From Dipteris shenzhenensis (taxonomy: Eukaryota > Polypodiophyta > Polypodiopsida > Gleicheniales): a stretch of 64,000 nucleotides of DNA. The notes beneath the pieces are model-generated. The model was not told the DNA's origin and did no database searches. It saw nothing but the letters and a program-made list of their open reading frames with translations. A program made the translations under genes and the position numbers. This document shows positions 47,216-58,389 of this stretch, one piece after another. Position 1 is the first letter of the stretch; each line of letters opens with the position of its first letter. The stretch lies in assembly GCA_047967505.1 (NCBI GenBank), contig CM106540.1, one strand, 5' to 3'.

Positions 47216-48372
47216 GAGGGACTCGTGTCCAAAAGGTCTCCTACAAAAGAGGTCCCACCACGGGTCTACCTACGGATTGTGTATTGTATAAATATCTCTC
47301 AATGGAATGAAGCTCACACTCTTTGGGGTTTAGTGTTCAAGCTCACTATTGTGTTCATGTGATTGATCTCCATTGTGTCCATGCTCTCTTACACTATCGT
47401 GTTCTAGCATGCCCTTACCCTTGCACTCTCTACCCTTGTACTCCCTCCTTCTCTCATCCCTCCTCCTCCTTCTCCTCCCTCCCTCCTCCTCCACTCTCCT
47501 CTCTCTTCCCCCTCCTTCCTTCTCCCTTCTCCTCAACCCTTACCCCTCGAATCCGCGAAGGAGATTAGCTCTCCACTCCTCAACCTTGGACTCCTCTTAA
47601 GCCCTGCAACCCCCTCTGAACCCTGTAATTCCTAGTTAGCTCTCTCAACCCTGTCCCCCTTTTGAACCCTAAAATCCCCTTCTAAACCCTTGAACTCATG
47701 TGGAGGCAAGAGCCTCCATCAATCATTATGATCAAGCTCTCTTTCTCATTCACATGCACATGAGATCTGCTTTCCATGCTTTAGCTTACACCTCTCACCA
47801 AAACACAACACGAGGACCTATGCTACACTCCCAGGGGATTCACAAGAGGAAACTTATGATATCACGTGAGTGTACAATAGGGGGGTTTTTTTTAATGAGG
47901 CATAAGCTTATACATTAGGGGTGGGGGGCCTTTTATTTTTTCCCAATATTGAATTTAAGTTAGGGGGGCCATGCCATATTTAAGAGGGGGGGACATAGTA
48001 TAGGCTACCTTGGATAACTAGTCCAAACAAGTTTGGTTTTGTGTATGGTTTTAAATAGTCATAGGGAAAGTAATCTAAATTTTCTTATTGTGTGATCTAA
48101 ATGCTTGAGAAAGAACGTAGATTTAAGGAAAGGGGGGACATAATAGAATTTTGGTGGTATCTTATAAGCTTAAATAGGGGTGTTTTATCATCCTACATGG
48201 ATCTTAAATAGGGGGTTTTCTTGAAGTTCATGCACGTAGGTGACGTCCCCCTTTCATGAAGGGTGAATCCCCCGGGGCTACACTTGTGAACACCTATGCT
48301 ATAATGAGCAACAACACGACTGTAGGTGACCAACACCCTCGAAACCTACACTTGGGAGAAAAAGGGATAACA
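47216..48372 (+). repeat. Probable LTR region of a Ty3/gypsy element (right end defined)
   Basis: A TATAAATA near 47287 and a right end ...GGATAACA at 48372, three bases before a tRNA-Asp-type primer site, suggest a 5' LTR. The left end is not identified. I could not find a matching 3' LTR to the right of the gypsy pol, so the LTR call rests mainly on the primer site. Confidence 0.45.
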
Positions 48373-48375
48373 TTT

Positions 48376-48394
48376 TGGCGCCGCTGTCGGGAGG
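48376..48394 (+). other. Ty3/gypsy primer-binding site (tRNA-Asp type)
   Basis: TGGCGCCGCTGTCGGGAGG closely resembles the Athila/Tat-group primer site complementary to a plant tRNA-Asp 3' end. It lies where the leader of the gypsy element with pol at 50.3-54.0 kb is expected. Confidence 0.65.
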
Positions 48395-48599
48395 TTAATG
48401 CCTGAAGCGAAAGCGGAGCACGTGTTTGCATGTGTGAAAAAGAACCCCCTTCGAAAAACCACTCAAGATACATCCCTCAAGGCAAAGGAGTGAAAAAATG
48501 CTTCCAAATGGTGCAAAAGGATAATGTTGACTTACCGAATCACATTACTACACTAAATATCCAAAATTAACCCTTAATCCCCACACATCCTATAAAAAC

Positions 48600-49500
48600 A
48601 ACACCAATCCCCCTCACTTATTTCCCCACACTTTTGCAAGCCACTTCCTTCTCGAAATTTTGTTAAGCCTCCATATTTTCCATCTATCTCTATTTTCTGT
48701 CCTCCAACTTCCATCCACCATTTCCACCACCACCACCAACACTTTTTCCGTCAACCCCCCCTCCACCACTTCTTTTTTCGTTACCCTCCCTTCCATCTCC
48801 ACCCCCACCCCCACCTACCATCATCTTCCTTCCCACCACCTCCACTTTTTTCCATCCATCCCCCATCTCCCCCACTCAAGGTAACCATCCTTTCCCCCTC
48901 CACCATCTCTCTACCTTGTTCTACAACCCCATCTTCCCTTTTTCCCCTCCACCTCCCCTTTTCCCTCCCACCATCTCTCTACCTCTCTCTATAATCCCAT
49001 CACCCTCCACTCCACCATCTCTCTACCTATCTCTACACCACCATCTCCCCTTTCCCCCTCCACCTCCACCTCCACCTCCACCTCCACCTCCACCTCCAAC
49101 CCCCCCCCTCTCTCCACCTCCACCCTTGTTATCCCCCCCTCTCCTCTCCCCCCAACCCATGCCCCCTCCACCTCCACCTCCTTCCCCCCTCTCCACCATG
49201 ACTCCCCCCTTTCCCCCCACCCCCACTCCCCCCCCCTCCACTTTTTGTTCCCCCCTCTCCACCACCACCCCCCCTCCACCACCACCCTTCCCCCACCACC
49301 ACTCTCCTCCACCACATACCCCGCCCCTTCCCCCTCCACCCCTCCTCCACCACCACCCCTCCTCCCCCCGCCCCCCCTTCCCCCTCCACCACCCTTCCCC
49401 CTCCACTCCCCCCCCCCTCCTCCACCACCACCCCTCCTCCCCCCCTCCTTTTCCAACCCCTCAAACCCGCCTCCAATCTCGCCATCGCCTCGTGCACTGT
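48600..49500 (+). repeat. Polypyrimidine, C-rich tract with (CCACCT)n
   Basis: Nearly 900 bp in which the plus strand is almost only C, T and A. A clean (CCACCT)n core lies around 49050-49100, and there are many C6-C8 runs. The long Pro/Ser/Thr frame on the plus strand and Gly-rich frames on the minus strand come from this composition, not from selection for protein. Confidence 0.9.
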
Positions 49501-49936
49501 CCATGCCATTTGCACCATGTTGTCCGCTGTCTATGCCATGTTGTCTACTATTTGCACCATGCTGTCCACGCCATCCATGCCTCTAGTGGAGGTCACACCC
49601 GTCACGCTCGCACCTTGTGCATTGGGCCAGCCACAACTCGCACGTCGTGCTTATCGCCCCTCGTCCCGCATGTGCATGCCTTGCACACCGCCACTTGTCA
49701 TGCATGCTGTTGCCATATGTTGTGCCACCCGCTACCAGCTATCGTGCGCATGCCGCATCACCCGCAGCCACCTATTGCACTGCCACCTGGATCTTGCACC
49801 ATCGCCTTGCGCGCTGCACCATGCCCCACTTTGGTAACCACGCTACCACCATCACGTATGCCACCAACCCGACACATAAACCAATCCGCCATTGCCATGT
49901 GCCATTCGCACTAGCGCCCAATCTCATATGCGTCCG

Positions 49937-49974
<38 letters not shown>

Positions 49975-50324
49975 GAGAGAAAAAGAGAGAGTAGAGAGAG
50001 GATAAGTAATTTTATTTTATTTTAAAATTATTTTTAAAAAAACTATCTATTTATATATGTATATAAATAAATAAATAAATAAATAAATATATAATTATGT
50101 AATTTTATTTTCTTTAAACAAAAAGAAAAGAAGAAGGAAAGAGGAAGAGAGAGGAAAAGACTCCTTCCCTCCTCTCTTCCCCCCCAAAAAAAAAAGGGAA
50201 GAAGAAGGGCATTTATCAAAATATTGCCCATTTTGCCCCTTCATTGATGGCTCATATCTTGGTCATTTGGACGTCAAATCACACCCAGTTTGAACCCAAA
50301 TCTCACACATGCAAAGTTCAACTA
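49501..50324. other. Noncoding stretch with AT/AG and AAAT microsatellites
   Basis: It contains (AT)n(AG)n at about 49937-49972 and (AAAT)n at about 50062-50088. The part before (49.5-49.92 kb) is rich in CAYGCC-like imperfect repeats. No gene was recognised. Confidence 0.7.
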
Positions 50325-51212
50325 TTAAAGAAAATTTTTGAAGTGTTTAGCCATAGAGTACCCCAAGATCAACCCTCCAGCACTAGCCAATAGCAAATGG
50401 TCCAGGAAAAAGAAGGAGGGTGTTCAATGCCAAAAGGCCAAGATAGAGCACTTCAACCAATTCGAAAGAATGCAGACCAGAGTGGTGGAATTGTACTTAA
50501 AAAGCCCACAAAAGCGCCTAAGTCCTAAAATTTTGAATGGGATCCTAACAGGCTTGAAGGTGTTTGTATGGCCAAAGAACCACTCCTTGGGAGTGCGACT
50601 CCTATTGAAAATCCATCACTGGTCTCACAAAACAAAAAGCTTAGAAAGTTCAAACCCATTGTGAGAATGAAGTGTGAAATGGTGAATAGTAACAAAAAAA
50701 AACAAGGGAACACAGGTAAATTGGACCAAATATCTTCCAGTGGAGCTAACAGCCAAGCAAGCATATCAAAGTGCCGTGAAGGCCTAAGGGAAGCTCCCGA
50801 TTACTTCAAAAACTACACTAGGGGAGAAGCAACAATAGCAATGCCTAGGCCAGTTAGAGAATTAGAGCTCATAGAAACAGAGAATATTGAGGATACCCCA
50901 GTTTATGAAGGACCAACAAGGAAACCGAATCTTGCCTTGGACGGAGAAGAAGAAAAGCCTACATACATCGGCGAACAACTCACTCTAGAAGAAGAAAAAG
51001 AATTAAAAGCATTGTTGATGGAATATAGAGATTGCATGGCTTGGTCCTACAAAGAAATGAAATGTATTTCCCCAACAGTTGCAGTACATACCATACCAAT
51101 AAGGGAAGGATCCGAACCAAAGGTATGCAGACCTTATAGGACAAATCCCAAGTATGGCACGCATATCTATGAAAGAACTAGAAAAATTACTGGATGCTGG
51201 TTTCATTTATGA
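50325..51212 (+). pseudogene. Gypsy gag-pol linker and RT N-terminus
   Basis: A frame starting FEVFSHRVPQDQPSSTSQ carries a TAG near 50390 and a TAA near 50527, then is open to 51212. It contains acidic linker text (LELIETENIEDTPVYEGP), THE..RT entry motifs (IGEQLTLEEEKELKALLMEY, DCMAWSYKEM) and VCRPYRTNPKYG. The frame is lost at about 51170, where the next segment takes over. No aspartic protease signature was seen. Confidence 0.7.
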
Positions 51213-51931
51213 GATTGAGCATACCAACGATTGGGTGTCACCAATTGTGATTGTTCCTAAGCAAAACAAGAAGCTCAGAATATATGTGAATCTCAAGAAC
51301 GTCAATGCAACAACAATTAGAGATCATTATCCCCTACCATTGACTGAAACAATTTTAGAAAGTGTAGCGGGATCTGAAGTGTATAGCTTCTTGGATGGGT
51401 TCAGTGAGTAAACCAAGTACAAATTGCACCTCAAGATCAAGCAAAGAAAGCATTTGCCATAGAATGGGGCATTTTTGTATACAGAGTCATGCCATTCGGA
51501 TTATGCAATGCCCCATCTACTTTTCGAAGGGTAATGTACATAGCCGTCAAGGCATTTCTCAACAAGTTCCTACAAGTCTTCCTTGACGACTTGTGCATAC
51601 ACTCAGGAAAAAAGGATCACTTGAAATGTCTTAAAGAAGTCCTAAAAAAATGGAGGGAGTATAGAATCTCTTTGAATCCTCTAAAATGTCAATTCTTGGT
51701 CACACATGGAGTAGTCTTGGGACACATAGTCTATCAACATGGGATTACACAACTGACATGGACAAAATAAAGATCATCATGGAACTTCCTCCCCCACTAA
51801 ATGCCAAGGGAGTCCAAGTCTTCATGGGACATGCCAGATACTATAGAAGGTTTATACTGAGGTATGGCATGATTGCAAGGCCCCTATATAAGCTCCTAGT
51901 CAACTTCATATGGATAGACGAATGTGAATAG
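51154..51931 (+). pseudogene. Gypsy reverse transcriptase relic
   Basis: RT motifs in order across frames are MKELEKLLDAGFIYEI, DWVSPIVIVPKQNKKLRIYV, DHYPLPLTETILE, YSFLDGFSE (first catalytic Asp), MPFGLCNAPSTFRRVM, VFLDDLCIHSG (catalytic Asp pair) and FLVTHGVVLGHIV. A one-base deletion near 51409 disrupts the frame; the duplicate copy at 52834 keeps that base. A TAG at 51929-51931 starts the break into RNase H. Confidence 0.85.
51181..51430 (+). repeat. RT segment, original copy of an internal duplication
   Basis: 250 bp repeated at 52834-53084 with about nine substitutions and one indel, about 96% identical. It lies in its correct place within RT. Confidence 0.95.
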
Positions 51932-52711
51932 GCATTCAAAACCCTCAAGTGGAGATTGATCACAACCCCTATTCTAATGGCACCAAATTGGGACATAGAA
52001 TTTCATGTACATACTGACGCTTCCAATTATGCAGTAGGGAGTGTGTTATGTCAACCTGGAAAACAAAACAAAGACTACCTAGTAAACTTTGCAATAAGCA
52101 GATAGCTAAATGATGTGGAGGTGAATTACAACACAACAGAAAGAGAAGCCTTGGCAATGATCTACAGTGTGAAGAAATTTTGACACTATCTATTGGCTGT
52201 CGACTTTATCTTCTACACAGATCATCAAGGCTTATTATATCTTATGAATCGGCCATGTACCACAAGTCGGACCACTCGATGGCTTCTATTGCTACAAGAA
52301 TTAAATTTAAAATTGTGGTGAGAAAAGGAGCTCAACATTTCATTGCAATCACATGTCATGATTAAGGACAGGAGAAGAGCCGGAAGGAATAGAAGATGAC
52401 CTACTAGATACCGCATTATTTCAAATAGATGCTGTGCCTGATTAGTGTGTGCAGACATCATTGGGTACTTAATGGCAGGAAGACCACCTCCTGAAATGAA
52501 AGCAGTGGATGCTAGGAATCTAATTCTAAAGCCTGCACCCTATCAACTCATTGCAGGGCAACTATACAAGATGGGCAAGGACCAGGTTTTAAGGAGATGT
52601 GTGATGCCACATGAGATCATGCCAATCCTCAGTGAAGCACATGAAGGCATTGCAAGTGGGCATTTCCAAGGGGAAACAACAACAAGAAAAGTCCTTCTCG
52701 TAGGATACTAG
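51932..52711 (+). pseudogene. Gypsy RNase H and integrase zinc-finger relic
   Basis: RNase H reads FHVHTDASNYAVGSVLCQPG, then NYNTTEREALAMIYSVKKF, a TGA, and HYLLAVDFIFYTDHQGL. The integrase entry follows (LYKMGKDQVLRRCVMPHE, LSEAHEGIASGHFQGETTT), with HHCC zinc binding completed by SCDVCQ at about 52.75 kb. Stops are at 52103 (TAG) and 52181 (TGA). Confidence 0.8.
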
Positions 52712-52833
52712 TGGCCAACACTTTGGTCAAATGCCTATGAATATGTCAAAAGCTGCGATGTATGCCAACCCGTTTGGCATGACACCATGCCAAACGGCCC
52801 AAGCCTCGACCTCAACGACCATTTCATCTATGT

Positions 52834-53084
52834 GAAAAATTACTGGATGTTGGTTTCATTTATGAGATTGAGCATACCGATGATTGGGTGTCACCAATTG
52901 TGATGGTCCCTAAGCAAAACAAGAAGCTCAGAATATGTGTGAATCTCAAGAACGTCAATGCAACAACAATTAGAGATCATTATCCCCTACCATTGATTGA
53001 AACAATCTTAGAAAGTGTAGCAGGATCTGAAGTGTATAGCTTCTTGGATGGGTTCAGTGAGTAGAACCAAGTACAAATTGCACC
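52834..53084 (+). repeat. Misplaced RT segment inside the integrase region
   Basis: 251 bp copied from the RT (51181-51430) and lying between the integrase zinc-finger and core. It is preceded by about 45 bp (52784-52828: CACCATGCCAAACGGCCCAA and on) that resembles 54471-54512 downstream of pol. Confidence 0.95.
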
Positions 53085-53949
53085 ACAACACAAAGGCTTC
53101 AATCCCCTAACAACAACTGTTGCACAAAAACCCTTTGAAAAATGGGGGATTGATTTTGTGGGCTCCATCCATCCAGCAGTAAAGGGAACATAGGCATGCT
53201 ACATCATTGTGGCCACCACTGATTACTTTACCAAATGGTAAAGCAGTCAGAAAGGCAGATGCCAGAAGCACAGCAAGGTTCTTGTATGAGAATGTGATCA
53301 CTTGATTTGGATGTCCCATTGAAATTGTGTCACATAGAGGCACACATTTTGTCAATGAGGTCATCCAAGAACTCTTGTCTACCTTTATGGTCATCCATAG
53401 AAAGAGCACACCTTACTACCTCCAAGGGAATGGACAAGCCGAATCCACCAACAAAATATTATGCATTGTCCTCACCAAGGTAGTAGAACCAAAGCATTCT
53501 GATTGGGCAAAGAAACTAAATGCAATGTTATGGGCATACCAAACCACACTCAAGGTCAGTACAGGAAATACACCTTTTCAATTGGTGTATGGCCTTGAAG
53601 TTGTGGTTCCACTAGAATTGGTAATACCCAGTCTACGCCTAGCAGTACAAGAATATATGGGAGATCATGCATCTCTAAAACAAAGACTCTACGAATTAGA
53701 GAAGCATACAGAGACCAGATTAGTTGCCTACCATGCCATGATAACAAAAAAACGAAGAAGGAAGGCATGGTGAGGGCATGGTTTGATAGAAACCTCAAAG
53801 ATAAAGACATCAAGGAAGGTGACCTGGTTTCATTGTACAATACCAAAATCCATAAGGATAAGCTCAAAATTTTAGGTCAAGGACCTTATAGAGTCAAAAA
53901 AATAAACCCCATCGAAGTTGTGTTGCTAGAAACATTGGATGGAGTCTAG
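53085..53949 (+). pseudogene. Gypsy integrase core and C-terminus relic
   Basis: After the duplicated RT piece the core appears: FEKWGIDFVGS (first catalytic Asp), a TAG at 53191, IIVATTDYFTKW, then SHRGTHFVNEV, where SDRG is usual. His therefore replaces the second catalytic Asp. GNGQAESTNK follows with the catalytic Glu. The C-terminal text (WAYQTTLKVSTGNTPFQLVY; GPYRVKKINPIEVVLLETLD) ends at TAG 53947-53949. Confidence 0.85.
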
Positions 53950-54831
53950 TTCACAACAACAATAAATAGGAGCGGATTGAACATGCAAGCCATCCTCAAT
54001 AATAATAATGATTTGGGGGCCCCAAGTCTTCCATAATTGGGACTAGATTGTATCATGAGCACTCACTAGCATATATACGCCTTTGCACATATAGGTAGTT
54101 TCAATCAATTTCAACCTAGGGCTTAGAGATGATGACTGACTAGCTGCCCTATGATTCCCTTAGCAAATTAAGCATATAGGAGGAATGCCCACCTCACTAG
54201 TCATGCATAGTGCACCCACATGTTTCGAGCACCATGAATAAATTGCACAAACAAAACCCCCAAGAGATACTTCTTTTGATCCACACACACGGTACCCTCA
54301 TCACAAAAATAGTAAAATGCATTTGCCACTCACAAAAGAAACATGCACTCTTAGCACATGGCACTATATTGGCACTGTCAAATTGGGACCTAATTCATGT
54401 GTGCAATGCGAGGGTGAAGACAGTCCAATAAGATGGGAAAAAGGCCTACAACGCCATTGACAAAGCGACACCATGCCAAATGGACCAAGCCTCGACCTCA
54501 ACAGCCCTCCTCAAATCACCGACCTGAAGGACATGTTAAATTACACGGCGCAGCGGAACAGAAACTGAACAAAGAATAGACAGTACTCAGCAAACTGGAG
54601 ATGAACAAAATTTTCCTTTAATACTGATGTAGTATAGATAATGGCTCCATGCACCCGTGCGCTCCCACAATGGAGCTTAGATGGCGATCTAGACAGATAC
54701 TAGGTGAAGAGCTACTAGGTGGAAGATCTTTGCTGGAAGATCTGATCTGATCTGAACTGATATGATATAATGGACTAGGGAGGTCGCCTCTTTATTGCTA
54801 TGAGGGCGGTAGTCAGATCAATGTAGTCGAT

Positions 54832-54901
54832 GGAACCGACCAGTCAACCTAGTCAGTGAAGCCAACCAGTCAACCTAGTCAGTGGAACCGACTAGTCATC
54901 C
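54832..54901 (+). repeat. 26-bp tandem repeat, 2.7 copies
   Basis: Units GGAACCGACCAGTCAACCTA plus GTCAGT at 54832-54857 and 54858-54883, then a partial third from 54884. Confidence 0.9.
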
Positions 54902-54967
54902 ATGGAATATTCAAGGAATATTCCCTATATCATCGCCTCGAGGGCTCTCGCCCTTGAACCACCAACA

Positions 54968-55019
54968 GGGGGCCGTTGGCCCCCCTGGGAAACCCCAGCT
55001 GGGGGCCAACTAGCCCCCA
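54968..55019. other. Three consecutive short inverted repeats
   Basis: GGGGGCC-GTT-GGCCCCC (54968-54984) and TGGGGGC...GCCCCCA (55000-55019) flank CTGGG...CCCAG (about 54985-54999). All have perfect stems. Confidence 0.85.
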
Positions 55020-55239
55020 AGCCTCAACAAGAATAAGGGGCTCCCACACAATCACCTTTCTACCATCAACGGTCTCATTGATAGACCTCATCTGACATGC
55101 AAGTCCTAGTGTCCCGGGCTCACACATGGCTTCTCCTCAATTGGGGGCCTTACAACTTGAGCACCTTGGACCACTGGTGGTTACTAGGAGGGTGGGGCAT
55201 TGAGCATATCTAATAGGACATGATCTAGAATCACCAACC

Positions 55240-55409
55240 TGGAGGTCAGCACCAAAATGACCACAGCTAGTGGTTCTGGATAGTGATACTGATGAGCATA
55301 TAAATGCAACATGCCAAGAAGATATGCCACACAGAACCTAAGGATCCTAGAGTCAGGAGAAATCTAGGCAGAACAATTGACTATGCAGGTGCAGAACACC
55401 TTGATGACC
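55240..55409 (+). pseudogene. Unidentified decayed ORF, part left of the copia insertion
   Basis: Coding-like text (AGAEHLDDQT at the right end) runs into the copia target site AAACC. It continues in the same frame immediately after the element (NKELAIDE from about 60715). The larger remainder is described in the entry at 60715. Further left the frame changes, and I cannot find the start. Confidence 0.5.
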
Positions 55410-55414
55410 AAACC

Positions 55415-55584
55415 TGTGGGGGTTAAAGGTCACTGTGCCTTTACCCCGGGTATGTACAATACTCAAACACATATATATATGAATGAAAAAGAAGATTAGG
55501 GTGTACTGCACCCACCAAAACTTGTGTGGCTCTCTGTTTCTCTCTCTCCCTCTTCTGTTCTTGCTTCCGTTGAGAGCACTCTCA
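55415..55584 (+). repeat. 5' LTR, 170 bp
   Basis: Starts TGTGGGGGTTAAAGG and ends GAGAGCACTCTCA. The primer site follows after two bases. Confidence 0.95.
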
Positions 55585-56742
55585 ACTGGTATCAGAGCCC
55601 GGGTGATCTAGCTGAGCGTGCATGAATGCTTGAAGCTTAGCAGCTCTGTGGGAGGAAGGAGAAGCTGGGTGACTTTACTTGCATCTGAGTGTGTAGAGAC
55701 CTTGAAGGAACCTTTGGAAAAGTCACTTTGGTTATGCGAAGTGGTTTTGAGAGCCTGTTAAGTGTTTTAAAAGAAAAAGTCGTTTTTTGAGCTTTTCCCT
55801 GTTCCGTTCGATGACGGAGACTCCGTATTGACTTGTAGAGGCAATATTGCTTGCTTTTGGTGTCCACTTTACTTCACGAGCTTGGAAACACCTTCATTCT
55901 TGAATCTAGGATCATTTCATTGGATTTCTGACTCACTGTGTCAGTTTCTGTGTTTTTTTGCCTGGGTGTTGGATTTCGTCTCTCTGTTATGCATTTTTCA
56001 TTCTAAGGTTTTGAAACCTTAGATTTATGCCACATGGCAGTGGATAAGTGTTGACTCCCATTTCTCACTCATCGGTTGGGATTTTGGAGTTTCGGCAGAA
56101 GAGAGATATTTGCAGATTTTCTTACTGAGTCCGATTATGCAATGGCACCCATGTTTTGAGGCATCTCAGGTTCTATTTTCACTAGCGGTCATTACCATGG
56201 GACCATGATTTCTTGACCATACCTTATGCAGATCACTCTGGTTGCAGTTTGAGCAATGTGTACTCATTCGTGGTGTGCATTGGGTTGCAATGGATGATTT
56301 ATAGGCCATTTGGATGCATTGCGGTCCTTATTGGATGCACTGATAGGCCCAAATTGCCTTGTGGGATGCTATTTTTTATGGACGCTTTGCACATGGATGC
56401 TATTTTATGTTGAGGGACAGCTTTGACACATTGCAGGTGATGCACTGATAGCGCTATGCTCTCTTGGATGAGATATTATTAATGCATATGCAAGTGGACG
56501 GTGTTTATGCTTGAGTCATTTGGCACTTATTGGCATTTTGGATTGCCATTGCAGTTGGCATTTTCTTTTGGGCCAGATTTGCTCATATGGATGCATAGTA
56601 TATGCACATGAGTCAGATGCTTTGAGACATGAGTTTTGGTGATATTTCACTCTATTGTGGCATACACATTTGGGTGCACCTGGTATTTGGTGTGATTCTC
56701 TCTTGTAGGCACTAGCATTTGGGATTTTTGCTTCATTTGCAT
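55585..56742 (+). other. Untranslated leader of the copia element
   Basis: About 1.1 kb between the primer site and the gag start, unusually long for copia. It is rich in TTTGCATTGG-like text and has no continuous frame. It may contain an old upstream ORF that I could not reconstruct. Confidence 0.5.
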
Positions 56743-56743
56743 C

Positions 56744-57084
56744 ATGGCATCCTCTTCCATGTCTGAAAAGGAGTTTTTTAGCATTAAAAAGTTTGATGGG
56801 ACAAACTTTTCTTTGTGGAAAGAACAAATAAGGATATTCAAAAGAAGCAGATTAAACCCTTGGCAGGGATTGAAGCTAAGCCTGCAAATATGTCTGAAGA
56901 TGATTGGAATGAGTTGGATGCATTAGCAAAATCTACTATTAGACTTCATCTTGCAGAGTCAGTTTATTTCACAGTAGTAAATGAGCAGACTACGAAAGAT
57001 TTGTGGAAGAAACTGTGTGCCACTTATGAAAAGGAAACTGCCTCTAATAAAGTTTACCTCATGAAGAAATTGTTTGAGCTATAG
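56744..57084 (+). pseudogene. Copia gag N-terminal relic
   Basis: It starts MASSSMSEKEFFSIKKFDGT, typical of plant copia gag (FDGTNFSLWKEQ). The frame shifts near 56840 into EAKPANMSEDDWNELDALAK, then TTKDLWKKLCATYEKETASN. A TAG at 57082-57084 separates it from the following frame, where Gln is usual (LFELQM). Confidence 0.85.
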
Positions 57085-58389
57085 ATGAGGGAAGGGGTCT
57101 CCATTGCTTCTCACTTGAATGAATTCAATATTATTTTCAGCCAGCTTCATGCTCAGAAGATGAATTTTGATGTGGAGACTAAGGCAATATTTCTCTTATG
57201 TTCATTGCCATCCTTATGGGATACCTTCTGTACAGCTGTCAGTAACTCTGCACCTGGTGGAGTACTGAAATTTGATGATGTTGTGGGTAGCTTGTTGGCC
57301 GAGGAGATTAGACCGAAGTCTATGGACGGCAATAAGCAGGATGCAGCCTTAAATGTGCAAAGGGGCAGATCACAGTTTAGGGGGAAGTCCCAAGAAAGAG
57401 GGAAGTCTCGTAGCAAATCCAAGGTACGGAACATTGAGTGTTACCATTGTGGCAAGAAGGGCCATATGAAAAAGGATTGCTACAAGCTGAAAAGAGAGCA
57501 AAAGGATAAGAAAAAGAATGCAAATTGGGGTGCAAATCAAAAGGAAGAGAGTCCAAGGGAGGACAAAGGAAAAGTGAAGATCGAGGAGATCAATGCAGTC
57601 ACACATGATACTGACAATGACGTTCTCTTCATGTCTAGTTTATCTGTAGAGTTGCTTACCACTTTAGATGATGCATATTCCCAGGATTGGATTTTGGATT
57701 CTGGTGCTTCTTTCCATGTTACTCCCCATAGGGAATGGTTCTCCACTTATGACAGTGGAAAGACAGGTTGTGTGCATCTTGGAAATGACTATGCATGTGA
57801 CATAGTGGGAGTAGGTGACATAAAGTTTTCTTTTGCAAATGGGTCTGCATTTATTTTGAAACATGTGAGACATGTGCCTAAGTTGACCAAGAGTCTTATT
57901 TCAGTGGGTCAGCTAGATGATGCTATTTTTCACACCACTTTTGGCTTTCAGAGTTGGAAAATTCGAAAGGGCTCTATGCTTTTGGCTAGGGGTGCCAAGT
58001 GTGGGACTTTGTATCCCTTACATGTATCAGGGGTATTTGATCATGTTGTTGCAATAACCGAGCAGCCAAGCACTTCTTTGTGGCATTGCAGGTTGGGGCA
58101 CATGGGCCAGAATGGAATGAAACTCTTATGCCATTTGGGTTATGTACCCCATTTGAGTTTCTTTGATTTTGAATTTTGTGAGCATTGTCTCTATGGGAAG
58201 CAGACTAAATCAGCCCATAAAAGAAGGGGAAAGAAAGAGTTTGAAAAGCTTGATTTGGTGCATTCAGACATATGTGGTCCCATGCCTACACGGTCATTAG
58301 GCGGGGCTGAATACTATGTGACATTCATTGATGATGCAACTAGGAAAGTGTGGGCTTATGCTATAGCTCGGAAGAGTGATGTGTTCTAG
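57085..58389 (+). pseudogene. Copia gag C-terminus, protease and integrase N-terminus
   Basis: This 434-codon open frame continues gag (VSIASHLNEFNIIFSQL) to an intact zinc knuckle (CYHCGKKGHMKKDC). The protease follows (WILDSGASFHVTPHREWF), then the pre-integrase motif (LWHCRLGHMGQNGM), CEHCLYGKQ and integrase (LVHSDICGPM, FIDDATRKVWAYA). It ends at TAG 58387-58389, again where Gln is expected (DVFQVF). It is the longest copia frame left in the window. Confidence 0.9.

Larger units (their letters stand above)
50325..54022 (+). mobile_element. Ty3/gypsy pol region, rearranged
   Basis: The order is gag-linker, RT, RNase H, integrase, as in Ty3/gypsy. The frames are broken by stops (51929, 52103, 52181, 53191, 53303, 53947) and shifts. 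A segment of RT is present a second time inside the integrase region. The protease was not found. The body ends near a polypurine-like ATTTGGGGGCC (54012-54022), but no convincing 3' LTR follows. The motifs and primer-site type point to the Athila/Tat side of the family. Confidence 0.85.
54023..55239. other. Noncoding stretch, partly repeat-like
   Basis: No gene was recognised. It holds a 26-bp tandem repeat (54832-54901) and three adjacent short hairpins (54968-55019). The 54.5-55.1 kb part has the look of an LTR or a small non-autonomous element, but I could not find its partner. Confidence 0.5.

Noticed and set aside
48916-49914. 332-codon proline-rich frame on the plus strand, with Gly-rich frames opposite
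   Set aside because: It follows directly from the C-rich low-complexity tract. All frames on both strands stay open there, and no domain or start context supports a protein.
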